Below, one piece after another: positions 34,314 to 46,560 of a stretch of DNA of 64,000 nt. Origin of the DNA: Capniomyces stellatus (taxonomy: Eukaryota > Kickxellomycota > Harpellomycetes > Harpellales > Legeriomycetaceae); contig LUVW01000023.1 in assembly GCA_001661515.1 (NCBI GenBank), positions 593,971-657,970 on the forward strand, written 5' to 3'. Below the pieces are notes generated by a model that saw only the letters and a program-made list of their open reading frames with translations, had not been told where the DNA came from and did not search any database. Numbering within the stretch: the stretch's first letter is position 1; every line of letters begins with the position of its first letter. The position numbers and the translations under genes are program-made.

Positions 34314-35596
34314 AGCGTTCCAAAACACAAGCCTGGTTGAGTTTAATTTTTATTTACTTTTTTTAATTTTGGTTGTATCTAAGCTGTGTATCACTGGTTA
34401 ATGTCTAGTGGATCCGGCCAAGGGATATATGTATCTTATTTTGATGTTTCTAGTTTTGTAAATATGTGTTGTATTTATTTTATTGTAACTATACTTGATT
34501 ATTATTTTATTTTGCTTAATATGATAATACCAGTATTGGTAAAAGTTGATCTGTTTGTTATTGGCCGATTGTCGTTTGGTGAATTGTTTGGTAAAGTAGA
34601 GCTTGGTGTTGCTTTGCGATAATAACAATTATAAAAAATTCAAGACAGGTAATTCACAGTCCAGTAATATTGCGCAAAAAGTCAAAGCCATAGGCAAATA
34701 GAATTTGTTGATTTCAAGTTTTAATTCAAAGGTCCCCCCTCTACCAAGATATTTACTCGTTTATTGATTTATTTATTTGGTTTAACAAGTTGATTACATG
34801 AATACAAGGGTGTACTGGTGCAAGAATATGTTTTGTTTATATGTAGAGCAAAACTAAAACAAGTGGATTGTTGAAGATGGTGAGAAACATTAGCAACTAG
34901 CGCAAAAATTCAAAAATCGTTAAATGGAAGAAGTATGTGTTTGAGTAGTTAACAAAGCTTGAAAAGACTTCAAAAAGTAGAAAGTGTTGTAGTTGAATTT
35001 CATTGGCTTAAATGGGCTCTTTAGGCAATGAAATGGTTATTGATTGTTCAAAACACTTTTGCAACAAAGTCAAGTAATTTATACCTTACTTGGTCAAGGT
35101 TTATTATTTTATTTTTTTTGTAAGCTTGATGTTAAGTTGGTTATTGTCCTATTTTTTTCTTGTTTATTTATTTTTTTTATTTTAATTTTTTTGGTTGATG
35201 GGGGATATTTAGGTTTTTGAAGCACAAAGTAGCAGGAACATTTTTTTTTTACTAGAGAAATAAATTATATAGAAAAAGGGGTTATAAGATACTAGTGGCC
35301 AGTTTGAATTGGTACTTGGAGTTAGTTTGAATATTAGAGTGGATGCGATAAGAATAAGTAGCGCTTGGTTGTATAAGAATATATTTAGTCGGGCAGTTAC
35401 ATTTAGTTTAGATTTGTGTTATTAGAGTAGACGTGTAGTTAATCGAGCGGCATATAAAATACTAGCTCTCCTTTTTCTTCTGCTTGCTGTCGCCTGTTTC
35501 TTTTTTTTATCAAGAAACGAGGTTACGGTTGTGGTATAAAAGGTGGGAGGAAAAGAAAATACATTGGCCAAGAGAATATTTGCGACAGGGAAAGAT
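34314..35596. other. Intergenic upstream of the TMEM94-like gene
   Basis: About 1.3 kb, AT-rich, turning G-rich near the downstream gene. No gene is seen. A TATA box at 35535 lies close to the next start. Confidence 0.55.
35535..35542 (+). promoter_or_regulatory. Probable TATA box of the TMEM94-like gene
   Basis: TATAAAAG sits 62 bases upstream of the ATG at 35597. A second TATAAAA occurs at 35453. Confidence 0.4.
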
Positions 35597-38500
35597 ATGG
35601 GCGGCGAAAAGAGAAGGACGGTTGAAGGGGGGGCTTCTGAAGGGCTGACTACAAGAGAGGCGAAAAGGTAAGTGTGGACCGGGTTGTTTATAGTGATGCT
35701 TGTTTTGTGAAGCGGGATAACAGTGGATAAAAAAAAAAGTTGAAAATGTATAAATGTATAGAAAACTGGTAAATGTGTTGAATGAATCGCGGAAAAGAAG
35801 GCAAAAGTTCAGTGGGTTTGAAGGTAAGCATAACTACATGAAGGCAAGAGAAATAAAAGGATATTGAATTCAAGTGAGTGGGGGGGGGGTTATTGATAAG
35901 AAAGAAGGAAATGGGAGAGAGGGTAAAAGGTGAGAAATAACAATGAGTGAAATATGTTTGAATAGTGTTTGAGGTGCTGGACTACATCCTGATAGCGATA
36001 ACGGTGTTGAGTGTGGGGTTGTTGATAGCAGAGAATCAGTATTCGCAGAAGTGGATGGAGAAGGAGGGGATAGAGGTGGAAAGCAAGGGGTACCTTAATA
36101 TAGTGGTGGACCTGATACTGGGGAGTGTGATATTGGTGGTGGGAACAGTGTTTATAATTTTTTTGCGGGTTTACGACTATAAGCGAGAAAGGTGCGAGAT
36201 ATTCAAGAGAATAGAGAAGGCAAGCGAGCTGATAGAGACGTATGGAGGGGGGTACGGGACGAAGACAGAGTCGATTATGGCGACAGTTAGGCAATACAAG
36301 ACAAAGCGGGATGGGAGGTGGGAGATGGTTCCGCCATTGTTTTTGGTGGAGGGGGATGTGGTTGAGATGGGGTATGGGGAGAATGTGCCGTGTTTGATGG
36401 AGTTTGAGGGATTTAGAGGAGGAGAGGGGCAGGAGGGGGAACGGATGGTGGTGGAAAAAGACGCGATGTTTACAACAGAGATAATGAAGGGGTGGGGAGA
36501 AAAAATGGAAAGTGGGGGGGAGTGGATGAAGAGGAGCCGGGAAAAGTTTGTGTGTCTGGAGACGCCGCTGGTAAAGTATGTGGGGGACAGGGTAAAGGAG
36601 GCAGAGAGCAAGCAGGTAACGGTGCTAGAGAACCGAATCAAGTACGTATCGAGGAGCATACTGAGGATAATGTTGCCGATGCTGGTGGTGATTGTGGGGT
36701 TGGGGCAACTGGTGCAGTTTCTGGTGAAGGGGCAGAAGACAACGGGGTCAGAGATGACGTATAGCGCGGCAATGGTGTTGTTTCCTGTGGGGGCAGGGTT
36801 TCTGTCAGTAGGAATATTCAGGATAGTATCAAGGTACTATGGAAACGCAAAGGTGATAGTGCTGTTTGAGGCGTTGCAGCAGAGTAAAACAGACTTTGAG
36901 GATCTGGAGTATATAGATGAGTTTGATGTGGAAGCACCACCGCCAACCAAGGATATTGAGGTGAAGAAGAGGCGGGTGTTCAAGCTGGCATTGTGGATTG
37001 CAAAGAGCTGCGACTACAAGTACCTATCGCGGAGCAGCAGACTGGTGGAGGTACTGGGGACAATCACGACGTTTTGCAGCGTTGACCAGGAAGGAACGAT
37101 TTCGCAGAATGTGCCTGAGCAGATGATTTTGCCTATGGACTCGTCGGGCCACCCGCTGGTGCTGGACATTGATGTTTCTCCAGACCTGCCGCACGGAATC
37201 CAGTTTACACCACCAACAACAACCAACATCAACACCAACACCAACATTAATGCAAACATGGCTACAGATAAGACTAATAATAACATGGTTACTGACACCA
37301 ACATTGTTGAGGCTTTTGGGGCCGAGTCTCGGAACCAGGATCTTGTTGGCGCAAGTAGTGCGTATGAGGAGCCTGACTGGACCCGGCACCAGGACAAGCT
37401 TTTGCCGCTAGCAAAGCTGTTTCAAATCCAAACCAACTGCATATACTCCAAGCCACCAGCCAACACCGACAAGAGAGTCAGCGATGGCGAGGCTGACCTG
37501 GAAACAGTCAGTGTAAGCAGCTTAAAGAGCAGAGCGAACACAAACTCGGCAAGAAGAATGTGCAACTTTAGCCACTCCAAGAACATTGAAATCACAAAGA
37601 AGGTGTATGTCAGCGGTATCCACCACGAATGTCTCTGCAGAATCAGCGACTTTCTGGGCGTTTCAAGCGGGTCAGGCGCTGATAAACCCTCACCACGGCC
37701 AATCAACATCATTGCCGCATCACCATCGCACCCATCAACAAACGATGTGGACCGCAGATTCACGTCCAGTCTGGCTGCAGTACACAGCACATTTGTGTTC
37801 CCAAGTGTACACAAGCACGGGCCCAGGAGTTCTACTGGTGCAGCTGCAAAGGACGCATATGCCAGCGAGCAGATCCAGATGTACTCGAGCGGCGATGTGG
37901 AGCTGATGCTGAGTTTGGCCGACAGCGTGTATACCGGATCCAGCGTGGTTCCGCTTGACGAACGCGTGATGAACGAGATGTACGGGATATACAAGTGTAC
38001 GCTGATGCAGGACCTGCAGTGCTTGGCGTTTGGGTACAAGTCCATCAGTGTACAGGACACGGATTTGGCCAAAGATTGCGGCGTTGAGCTGTTTAAAAAG
38101 CGGATCAATTCGGTCAGCAAAAGCCAAAAGAGTCTGGCCAGGAAACACGAGTCTGTTGCAGGAAACCCAAATGCTGGATCTGTAGTTCTTACAAACAACT
38201 GGGGAGTGCCAAAAGCCGACCTAAACGACCACGTTGGAATTGGAATTGGAATTGGAATGCCTTCTGGCGATGCGTTTGAGCTGCGAGCGAACAGCGACAC
38301 AAACGAGTGTACATGCGAATGTACAGAAAAATGTACGTGTACAGAAGACGAGACTCACAACGTTGGTGATGCAGACAACAATACTTTTCTTGACAGCAAC
38401 AACGTCGAAGCAGACGAAGGGCAGGCTTACGAGACAGAGTACGGTGGTGGAGGGGCTGAGGAGTTGCGGTTTGAGGTGCCATACTATTTGGACAAGACGG

Positions 38501-40500
38501 CCAAGATGAACCGAGAAATAACAATGATTGAGCGAAAGATGAGCAGGCCAAGTGCAGAGGTGGATGGGCTGATAGGCGTAGACTTTACAGAGAAGGAGGT
38601 GGTGGAGATGAAGGGGAGGGAGTTTGTGGACCAGGTGTACGATGGACAAGTGCTGCTGGGACTGATGACGTTTAGCGATGTACCAAAGGTGGATGTGTGT
38701 GACTTTATTGAGGATCTTTCGTTAGCAGGAATCCGGTTTGTGTACTTTTCAAACACGAATGCCAAGCAGAGTAAGGCGTTTGCGGAGAAGTTGGGGCTGG
38801 AGACAGACTGGAACACGTGTATTTTGTTGAGCAGTGAGGACCAGACGAATTTGGGTCATTTTACCAAGAACGGGTACTTTGAGGAGTATGAGATCAAGGC
38901 GCAGCTGCCGCGGGGGATCAAGGAGGTTCGGCAGCATCTCGAGCTTGTTGATGATATTCCCCTGCAAGTCTCGCTGTTTGCCGAGTGCAACTCCAAGCCA
39001 ACAAGCGAAATGGTACAGATTTTCATTGAGAATGGCGATGTGGTTTGTGTAGTTGGCAGTGTGTACACCGACGCCAACAGTCTGGCCTTTGGTTCGGGTG
39101 ATTTGGGTATTGGCGTTTACCCAACAATCAGCTACAACCACTACCACAATACCACCTTCGGCAACAGCAACAGCAACTACAACAGCAATACCTGTGCGTG
39201 CAAGGAAAGCTTGCTTCATCAGCAGTACTCGTCTGCTTACTTGCTGCCCACTGTGCCAAAATCCAGGCGTTCTGCAGATACGACCAAGTCTCAGTCTGAT
39301 CTCGAGGCTGATCTCGAGTCTGTTTCCGGGAACGTTGGGTCTGTTACCGGGAGTGTTGGGTGTAGGGCAGACTTCAGCCCAAGTATTCTTGACCTGTCTG
39401 CCACTTTGAACGGAATCAACTGCTCACTTTTCCTGCTGGCCGACTCGTCACTGTACACGCTGCTGCAGCTTGCGTCAGAGTCGCGCCGGTTAGTGGCTGC
39501 GATCCAGCAAGCGCTGCTGTTTATTGTTGGGTGTGTGTTTGCTCTAACTCTGCTAAACGCCATTCTGACCATGTTGGCTCTTCCCCCTGTGGTTGGTACC
39601 ATTGGAATCTTGTACATGCTCTGGGTTGTTGTGCCGCTGATTTCCTTTACTTTTCTTTCTAACCCACCTGAACTCGATACTATGACTACAATGCCCTCTA
39701 AAAACTGCCTCAAGGTCCGCGACCTCACGCGTTTTGCTGTCTACGGCCTCGTCAGAACCTGTCCAATTGTGCTATTGGCCCTGCTAACCTACCTGTCGGT
39801 TCTGGCCTCTGTCTACCCAACTGACTCTGGCCGTTTTGGCCTGGTTGAGCTGCTGAGGTCCAGGTTTACTACCGGGTATTTTGACTACTCTGATGACCAG
39901 GAAAGCGCGGTGTTTTTGGCCCAGATCTTTGCCTTTGTGTCCATCCAAATCAACTTTTGTCTTTTTGCGCTCACAATGATCCACCGCGTCACCCCGCTTG
40001 TCACTCTTACCATGTTCAAGTCCCTGGTCTCCACCTTCCCCTCCCTCTTTTCCAAACGAAAAAACGACCAGTTCAATTTCAACCAGCACTCCCCATCAAT
40101 CCCCCACAAAAACTACCTTCACTCCTCCTCCGACCCCTCACACCCCCCCAACAAAAACCCCTCCTACCCAAACTACTGCTCTGACTCCCTCACTTTTTAT
40201 TCCAACAAACAGTTCTGGTTCTTCTTCACTCTCCTCCTCTTCCTTTCAATCATTCTCTCCACCCTCGCCTCAATCATCTACTCCTCCCTCATCACCAACC
40301 GCTTCTCTGGCATCGGCTTTGTCTCCCTCCTCAAAAACGTCCCCTTTTATGTATATATCTTTCTCTTTATCCTCCCCCTCTTCCTCGTCATCCCCATCAA
40401 CGAGTTTTGCAAATTCCATGACCGCAAACGCTACCTACGCTACCAAAAAATCGCCAAACTCGAGTTCAACACCAAACTCGGCCTACACTCCCCCCTCTAA
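35597..40500 (+). CDS. TMEM94-like P-type ATPase relative
   Basis: Three exons, 35597-35667, 35762-35823 and 35966-40500, with introns of 94 and 142 bases; 1555 residues. The short first exons encode MGGEKRRTVEG ... GLTTREAKR and LVNVLNESRKRRQKFSG. Exon 3 has two N-terminal membrane helices, an actuator-like domain (LFLVEGDVVEMGYGENVPC), two more helices (IMLPMLVVIVGLGQLVQFLV), a very large cytosolic part and about six C-terminal helices. TMEM94 hallmarks are IRFVYFSNTNAKQSKAFAEK, GLETDWNTC, LPRGIKEVRQHLELVDDIPL and NGDVVCVVGS. At the usual DKTGT site the sequence reads CSVDQEGTIS, keeping Asp418 but with Gln for Lys. Human TMEM94 (ERMA) is reported as an ER magnesium transporter, so transport of Mg2+ or another ion in an internal membrane is an inference. 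Coding-strand composition changes from G-rich to C-rich along the gene. Confidence 0.87.
35880..35889 (+). repeat. G10 homopolymer in intron 2 of the TMEM94-like gene
   Basis: Ten consecutive G on the sense strand inside intron 35824-35965. Confidence 0.85.
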
Positions 40501-40531
40501 CTGCCACCAATACTCTCTCCTACTCCCCCCC

Positions 40532-40825
40532 NNNNNNNNNNNNNNNNNNNNNNNNNNNNNNNNNNNNNNNNNNNNNNNNNNNNNNNNNNNNNNNNNNNNN
40601 NNNNNNNNNNNNNNNNNNNNNNNNNNNNNNNNNNNNNNNNNNNNNNNNNNNNNNNNNNNNNNNNNNNNNNNNNNNNNNNNNNNNNNNNNNNNNNNNNNNN
40701 NNNNNNNNNNNNNNNNNNNNNNNNNNNNNNNNNNNNNNNNNNNNNNNNNNNNNNNNNNNNNNNNNNNNNNNNNNNNNNNNNNNNNNNNNNNNNNNNNNNN
40801 NNNNNNNNNNNNNNNNNNNNNNNNN
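40532..40825. other. Assembly gap (294 N) in a poly-C tract
   Basis: Undetermined bases flanked on both sides by C runs, starting 31 bases after the TMEM94-like stop codon. Sequence right of the gap (40826-40860) is again C-rich. Confidence 0.95.
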
Positions 40826-43371
40826 CCCCCCCCCCCCCCCCATTCCCATTCCCCATCTAATTCGAACCGGAATCGATTCTATGGTAGACCTAATGGCCCA
40901 TTTTACCTAATCACCATTATCTAACTGAATTACTTAATTTACCATTGTATAATTTGGTACAAAAAATAATTCTAAATTAATTTGTTTAAAGCCAGTAAAT
41001 CCCCCCCTCCCTCGTCTTTATATTACGTTCAGCCACCAGTTTCGACAAACTCGAGGTAAACTTCAGGAATATCCCACTTTCCTCCTCTCTCATCTCTCCT
41101 CTTCCCTCCTATCATCTTTATTCAATTTCCAATACTTTTTTATTTATTTGTTTGTTTACTGCTTAAGATTTTTTTTTTGATTTAAACTTAGCTTGCAACT
41201 TTAGTCGATAATGTAAAGAAAAAAATTAATCAAATAAAAAAATAAAAAAGTTGCTTTGTGTTACTAAAATTAGGTCAATACCAATTATGCCGCTTATTTA
41301 ACATTAAATATTACATAATTCGACGTTACACGGAAAATTTTCAAACTTTAGACCCCCAACTTTTGTAGTTAAAATGGTCTATTTTCTTTGTTCACGACTT
41401 TCAATTTCATCAATTTTGCCGACTTTCAAAGTCGCCCTCATTTTATTTTATTTTTTTCCTTTTTTTAAAAAGTTAATCTCTTTGTACTTTGGTATCCCAA
41501 ATATCTCGACTTCAAAATCTTCCGACTTTCCCTCCCGTTGCCGAATAGCTGGTTCTCTTAATTGTTATCTTGTTAAAATTACAGTGAATTTCAAACACCA
41601 ATACTACCAATTGATTTTAATCAACTCGTCATTCTAAAAAAAAAAAAACTTGAAAGCCCCGTCCCGCCATTCCTTTTATTTTCTTTTTCATTATCTTTTT
41701 CCGTCAAAGTGAACATTAGTAATCAAATCTATTCCAAAAAAGTGGCTGGCCAATAAACAGACCCAATAGTCTAAATAGTTGTTATTTTTTAATCCTGGTT
41801 TATACTTTTTATTTTATTATTTGGAAATAAACTTGATTTTAGTAGTTTGCTTGTTAAAGCCGAGAGGAACTGAGGGTGAGGGGGGCGGAAGAGAAAAAGA
41901 CATATTACAACCCTAAACCCAAACCCAGTAAATCTCATTTAGCAAAAAGCTTTTTTCTTTCTCCTCTCAACTGACATTATATTTTTAATTAACTTGCTTT
42001 GTTGTGAGTGTATGTGTGTTTTTTTATCCTCATTTAATATTTGTTGCTTTAATTTTTTTTTTGCGGCATTTCCATTTACGTTTCTAAAAAGCCTATTTGG
42101 ACCTCTTACTCTTGGATTTTATCACTTAATAAAATTTAACAGAAAGATAGTTTACTATTCACTCGAGTTTTATTGGTTGGCTTGTTATTGGCAAAAATAG
42201 ATAAACATGAACAAAACACTATTTAATATCAATAACAAAATGCACCTTGCAAACTAATAGGCCAGTTTGCAAACTGGCTACAAACATTAAGTCCAGGTTT
42301 GTAAACTAGGGCCAAACCCTCCTGCAGCTAAATTCTGCAATAATTTTCTTTTTTTTAAAAAAAAATAGCCTTTTTCGACTCCCGATGAATAAAAAAAAAA
42401 TGAACCTAAAAAAACAGTCACTTTGTCAATAAAAATAAATATAATAGTCACTGATATATACAGATACAAATAAGCCCGAGTGCAATTGAATTAGCAAGTT
42501 CTATATCTGATCAATCATCAACGATTATAGCTAGCGAGTAAAAGATCAAACTGGGCCTTAAAAACTTAGGCGATTTGATGTTGGTAATAAATAAATGCTG
42601 CAAACAAGTTTACCATTTATTTGTCAATTTTAAATACATTATGTAATAGATGTATGCAATGCTTTTTCAAAAGCTTGAAAGCAAGCTCTGCCTTTATTTT
42701 GCTATTTTCATTAATTTTAAACAACTCACTCTCACTCACAAATAAAATTATATAAATAGGTACAGGCATATGCAATATTTCCCTTCCTTCGCTTCATACA
42801 GATGTATACTGATTGGAAGCTTTTAGACTGTTGATACTGTGAAAGATATATAAAACTAACCCAACACAGGCGAACTAAACCACGCCGTATACTAGTATAC
42901 AATAATATAGGCATAAGGCAATAAAAGCGACCAAAAACATAAAGGCGGGACATTTTATCTATCACCGATTAATCGACAAAATTGCTTTAAGAATAAGGTC
43001 GACTCAATTCGTATTCTCAAGCCAAGATAGCGAGTATCCTTAAATATTGAGCTACGAAAAAAAAGGGGGAAAAAAAAAGTCAAAATCCATCCGTATTAAG
43101 GTAAAAAAAAAATTCCCCTCTCAACAGTGAATTTGCAAATATCAGAAACTAGAAATTGGTAAAGGTAAACATAAAGCACAACCAGCTTGCTATGGCGCAC
43201 AAAACTGCTATTTCCCACTACCATTACCCTTGTTTAAAACGATATAGTCGCCATGTTACCTTCACGTTTTTTTTTTAAAAAAATCTCAACAATACTAAAC
43301 AATAATAAAAACACATAGGTATATAATATAAACACATAATAATCATTGCGCACCAACGCAATATCTCTATA
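40826..43371. other. Intergenic, gene-poor
   Basis: About 2.5 kb of AT-rich sequence with pyrimidine-rich patches near 40980-41120 and 41400-41560. Short plus-strand frames are F/S/L-rich. I see no supported gene. A single CCCTAAACCC near 41915 resembles telomere repeats but is too short to mean anything. Confidence 0.5.
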
Positions 43372-45134
43372 ATGAGAGTTTTGTCAAGATTAAAGTTGAC
43401 TAAAAAGGACAAGGGCAAGAAAAAGCACATAACGGAACAGCTTGTATCCAGAGGATCCGATGGCGTGAGTCGGGCGTTGGTTAAAAGGCCTAGGCCGTCC
43501 ATTCTCACAATTTCGGAATCTGAATACGAAGAAAGCAAGATAATCGAATTTAAGGAGCTGGATGTGGATCTAACCAGCTACTTTGAAGTTCCGCATAGTG
43601 CCGATATGGCCATTGTCAAGCACCCCAAAAAACCCAAAAAACAGTTCAACGTGGATGATATGATATTCAAGTTGTTAGAAGTAGGGTTTACAGGAAAATA
43701 CAACAAACGATTATGCCTGACAAACTCGCAGATAGTAACGGTATGCCATGCTGCTAGCGAAGTTTTTCTGGCCCAGCCCTCTCTGTTGGAGCTTGAAGGG
43801 CCAGTGAAAATTGTAGGCGATATACATGGTCAGTTTATTGATCTCATCAGACTGTTTGACAAATGCGGGTTCCCGCCCACACACAACTACTTGTTTTTGG
43901 GCGATTATGTCGACAGAGGTCGACTTAGTTTGGAAACGATTCTTTTGCTGCTGTGTTACAAAATCAAGTACCCAGACAATTTTTTTTTGCTTCGAGGAAA
44001 CCATGAGTGTGGTGCTGTAACAAAAGGTAAATTTACAACTTGAGTATATCATTTGTGTTAGCTTCCGAGTCTAACTAGTTGCTATTGCTGTTTTACTGTG
44101 TTTTGTTGTACTATACCCTAGTTTATTTAAATAAACAAACTATTACTGGTATAAATCACATAGTGTATGGTTTTTATGACGAGTGTAAAAGGAGAAGTAG
44201 TGTGAAAATTTACAAAACGATGGTAGACACATTCAACACGCTGCCTATAGCAGCTACCATATCAAACAAAATATTCTGCGTACATGGAGGTCTGTCTCCA
44301 GAAATGATCAATTTTGATCAGATACGACAGATTGAGCGTCCATGCGACATACCGGACTTTGGTCTAATGAACGACTTGCTGTGGTCAGATCCATCTGAAA
44401 ACACCTTGGATTGGGACAATAATGAGAGGGGTGTGTCTTTTTGTTTTGGAGAAAGCATACTAAACTCCTTTTTGTCAAAAATGGATCTCGACATGGTTTG
44501 TCGCGCACACATGGTGGTTGAAGATGGCTACGAGTTTTTTGGCGAAAGACGGCTGGTCACAATATTTTCTGCCCCAAACTACTGCGGTGAATTTGACAAC
44601 TCTGCTGGTGTCATGTGTGTGGATGAGGACTTGGTTTGCAGCTTTAATATCCTGAGGCCTATGGTCGAAAATGCGGAGCAGGCAATGGAGCGGATAGAAA
44701 GAAGCTTCTGGGATAAATTTAACAAGACAAAAGCGGAAATCGACCTGAGAAAATTATCCATTATCGAAACAAAAGTAGACGGCAGAGAGCAGGGAAGGGG
44801 TTATGCAAATGAAAATGACGGAGATAATGGTGGTCATGATTTTGACAGCGATGATAGTACTGATAACAATAAAGTTTACAGCAGCGATGACTGCAATACT
44901 ATTGATGACGGCAGTGGGAATGGTCTGCGTGATATAGACAACGCTGGTAATGATTTTTACATTGCAAAAACAAAAACAGTAAAGCTCGGCGGATATAGTA
45001 TAAAAAATGGTGACGATACTAATACAAACACAGACTGCTCTGATGCTGACGATCGCTTTGACAATACTGATATGTCTAGTATTTCCAAGCCTAAATACAC
45101 CAAAACAGACGCGTCCACCCCGTCTCCCATTTAA
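43372..45134 (+). CDS. PP1-type serine/threonine phosphatase, divergent, with extended tails
   Basis: Two exons, 43372-44026 and 44164-45134, joined across a 137-base GTAAAT...TAG intron that restores the family sequence [20 protein letters not shown]; 541 residues. The metallophosphatase signatures are intact: GDIHG (149-153), GDYVDRG (177-183), GNHE (209-212), then [31 protein letters not shown] and [11 protein letters not shown]. The spacing and [15 protein letters not shown]-like elements place it with PP1/Ppz rather than PP2A or calcineurin. It diverges from canonical PP1 at many normally fixed places ([16 protein letters not shown]). About 95 extra N-terminal residues are basic then acidic. 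About 130 residues after the core form a tail rich in Asp, Asn and Gly. This is probably a lineage-specific PP1 paralogue; its regulatory partners cannot be read from sequence. Confidence 0.9.
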
Positions 45135-45960
45135 ATAAAACGAATGGCACAGTAACCTCCTGAGATTCTATTAGTAAATGAGTGATCATTAGCCCTATTG
45201 TGAACTATCTCAGGTGATTAACACATTGGTAAATAAAAGGCCATTATTAACACTAGTAGTTATAGATTCTTTGTAATATAAATATACTTGTTCATTTTCC
45301 AGATGATCACAAACATAGCACAATATTTTGAACTAACTAAATTTCTTTTGGTTGAGTTTACAAGACCAAACCTTGTAAACAGAGAGCTTGTTTGTCCACA
45401 TTTTTACTTTGGTATAACCCATTTTTATTTTAGCTCTACTCATGCTTTTGGTGAATTAGTATAACATAATACATTACTCGCATACAATAAATAGCAAGCG
45501 TGGCCTAACCTTGTTGAACATAACATGTCACTAGTTGGAAAATTGTTGTTTGATTGATTGAGCATGTAGTCTACTTTATAGTTTTCTAATAATATTCTTT
45601 AAAAAAAAAAATAGTTGTTTTTTTTATCATTAGCATGCAAGTTCTGGAACCAGGAATATACGCAATAAATAAAACGTAAAAACTAGCTTTAAAAGGACAG
45701 TAGACCAAGCTTGATGGTAACTGAATTGGATATCTATCTCGTCAGTGTAATAAAATAGCAAATAATAACTACAACTGAACTTTTGAGTTATATTATTTAA
45801 ATTCAAAGCCAAGCGAAAGCAAAAACAAAAAGACCGTTTTAGTTATATAAAAAAATAAGAATGTTTTTTTTTTGTCACTTGATTTGTTGATTTTTATTAA
45901 TTTGTGTGGTTTATTGGCAACAAGATCAACACAACAAAACATGCAATTCTATAAAAATAC

Positions 45961-46000
45961 TATAAAATTCTATAAAATGCTATAAAATGCTATAAAATAC
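45961..46000 (+). repeat. 10-base tandem repeat TATAAAATGC
   Basis: Four copies of TATAAAA(T/A)(G/T/A)C in register, preceded by an 11-base variant at 45950-45960. Non-coding. Confidence 0.85.
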
Positions 46001-46019
46001 TGCTATTTTGATATGATAA

Positions 46020-46560
46020 AACGACTCTATTAGCCAACACCACCTTTGATCAATTAGATCGTCCGTACCCGATGGACATTGGTTCAGGGAGATTGGTGCT
46101 ACTTTAAGCCTGGACAGGATCAAGTAACGAGGATTTGTGAATAGCCTCCAAAAACGATGCTGTTACCGGCATCGTCTTGGTGCTAAAGCCGTCAGAATTC
46201 TTGAGAATATTGGTAGTATGTTGTGTTAACTCCTCTCCCAGGAGCTTTCCCACCAACTTTTGCAAGATTGGAGTGGGCTATGTTGTTTGTTTTTTTTTGG
46301 TAAGAAACCCATTCAACTCTGAATTAGATCATGGGTTTTTTTGTTGACTTGATGAAATGAGTCAATTTTTTGAAAATGCTCATAATTGATATAATAATTA
46401 AAACTCGAATTATTGAATTTGTAATTCATTTTGTAATTATCCGGTAACAGTTCTTAAACTGGGGGGAGCCTTTGATGAACTGATACTTCTTTCATCAGCA
46501 GTTGACTCAAAGAAAAATCGGGGAAAGCTTCATTAGAACTGACCCATATCATTAATTTGA
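46020..46560 (-). other. Coding-like or structured island, unidentified
   Basis: This stretch has clearly higher complexity than its surroundings. On the minus strand an acceptor-like CATAG near 46282 is followed by about 55 open codons (PTPILQKLVGKLLGEEL ... FLEAIHKSSLLDPVQA, then a stop near 46109). A second open piece lies at about 46452-46560 (MIWVSSNEAFPDFSLSQLL). No single splice joins them cleanly. The plus strand also shows perfect short hairpins, CGATGC/GCATCG and CTCCT/AGGAG, and a GTCC/GGAC pair. It could be the exons of a small gene, a decaying gene, or a non-coding RNA. Confidence 0.4.

Noticed and set aside
36177..36659. 160-codon minus-strand frame, and similar ones at 37422-38300 and 39291-39728
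   Set aside because: Antisense shadows of the TMEM94-like coding sequence.
41905..41935. Telomere-like CCCTAAACCCAAACCC, and CTAACCCTAACTG near 48352
   Set aside because: Only one or two imperfect units each; too short to be interstitial telomere arrays.
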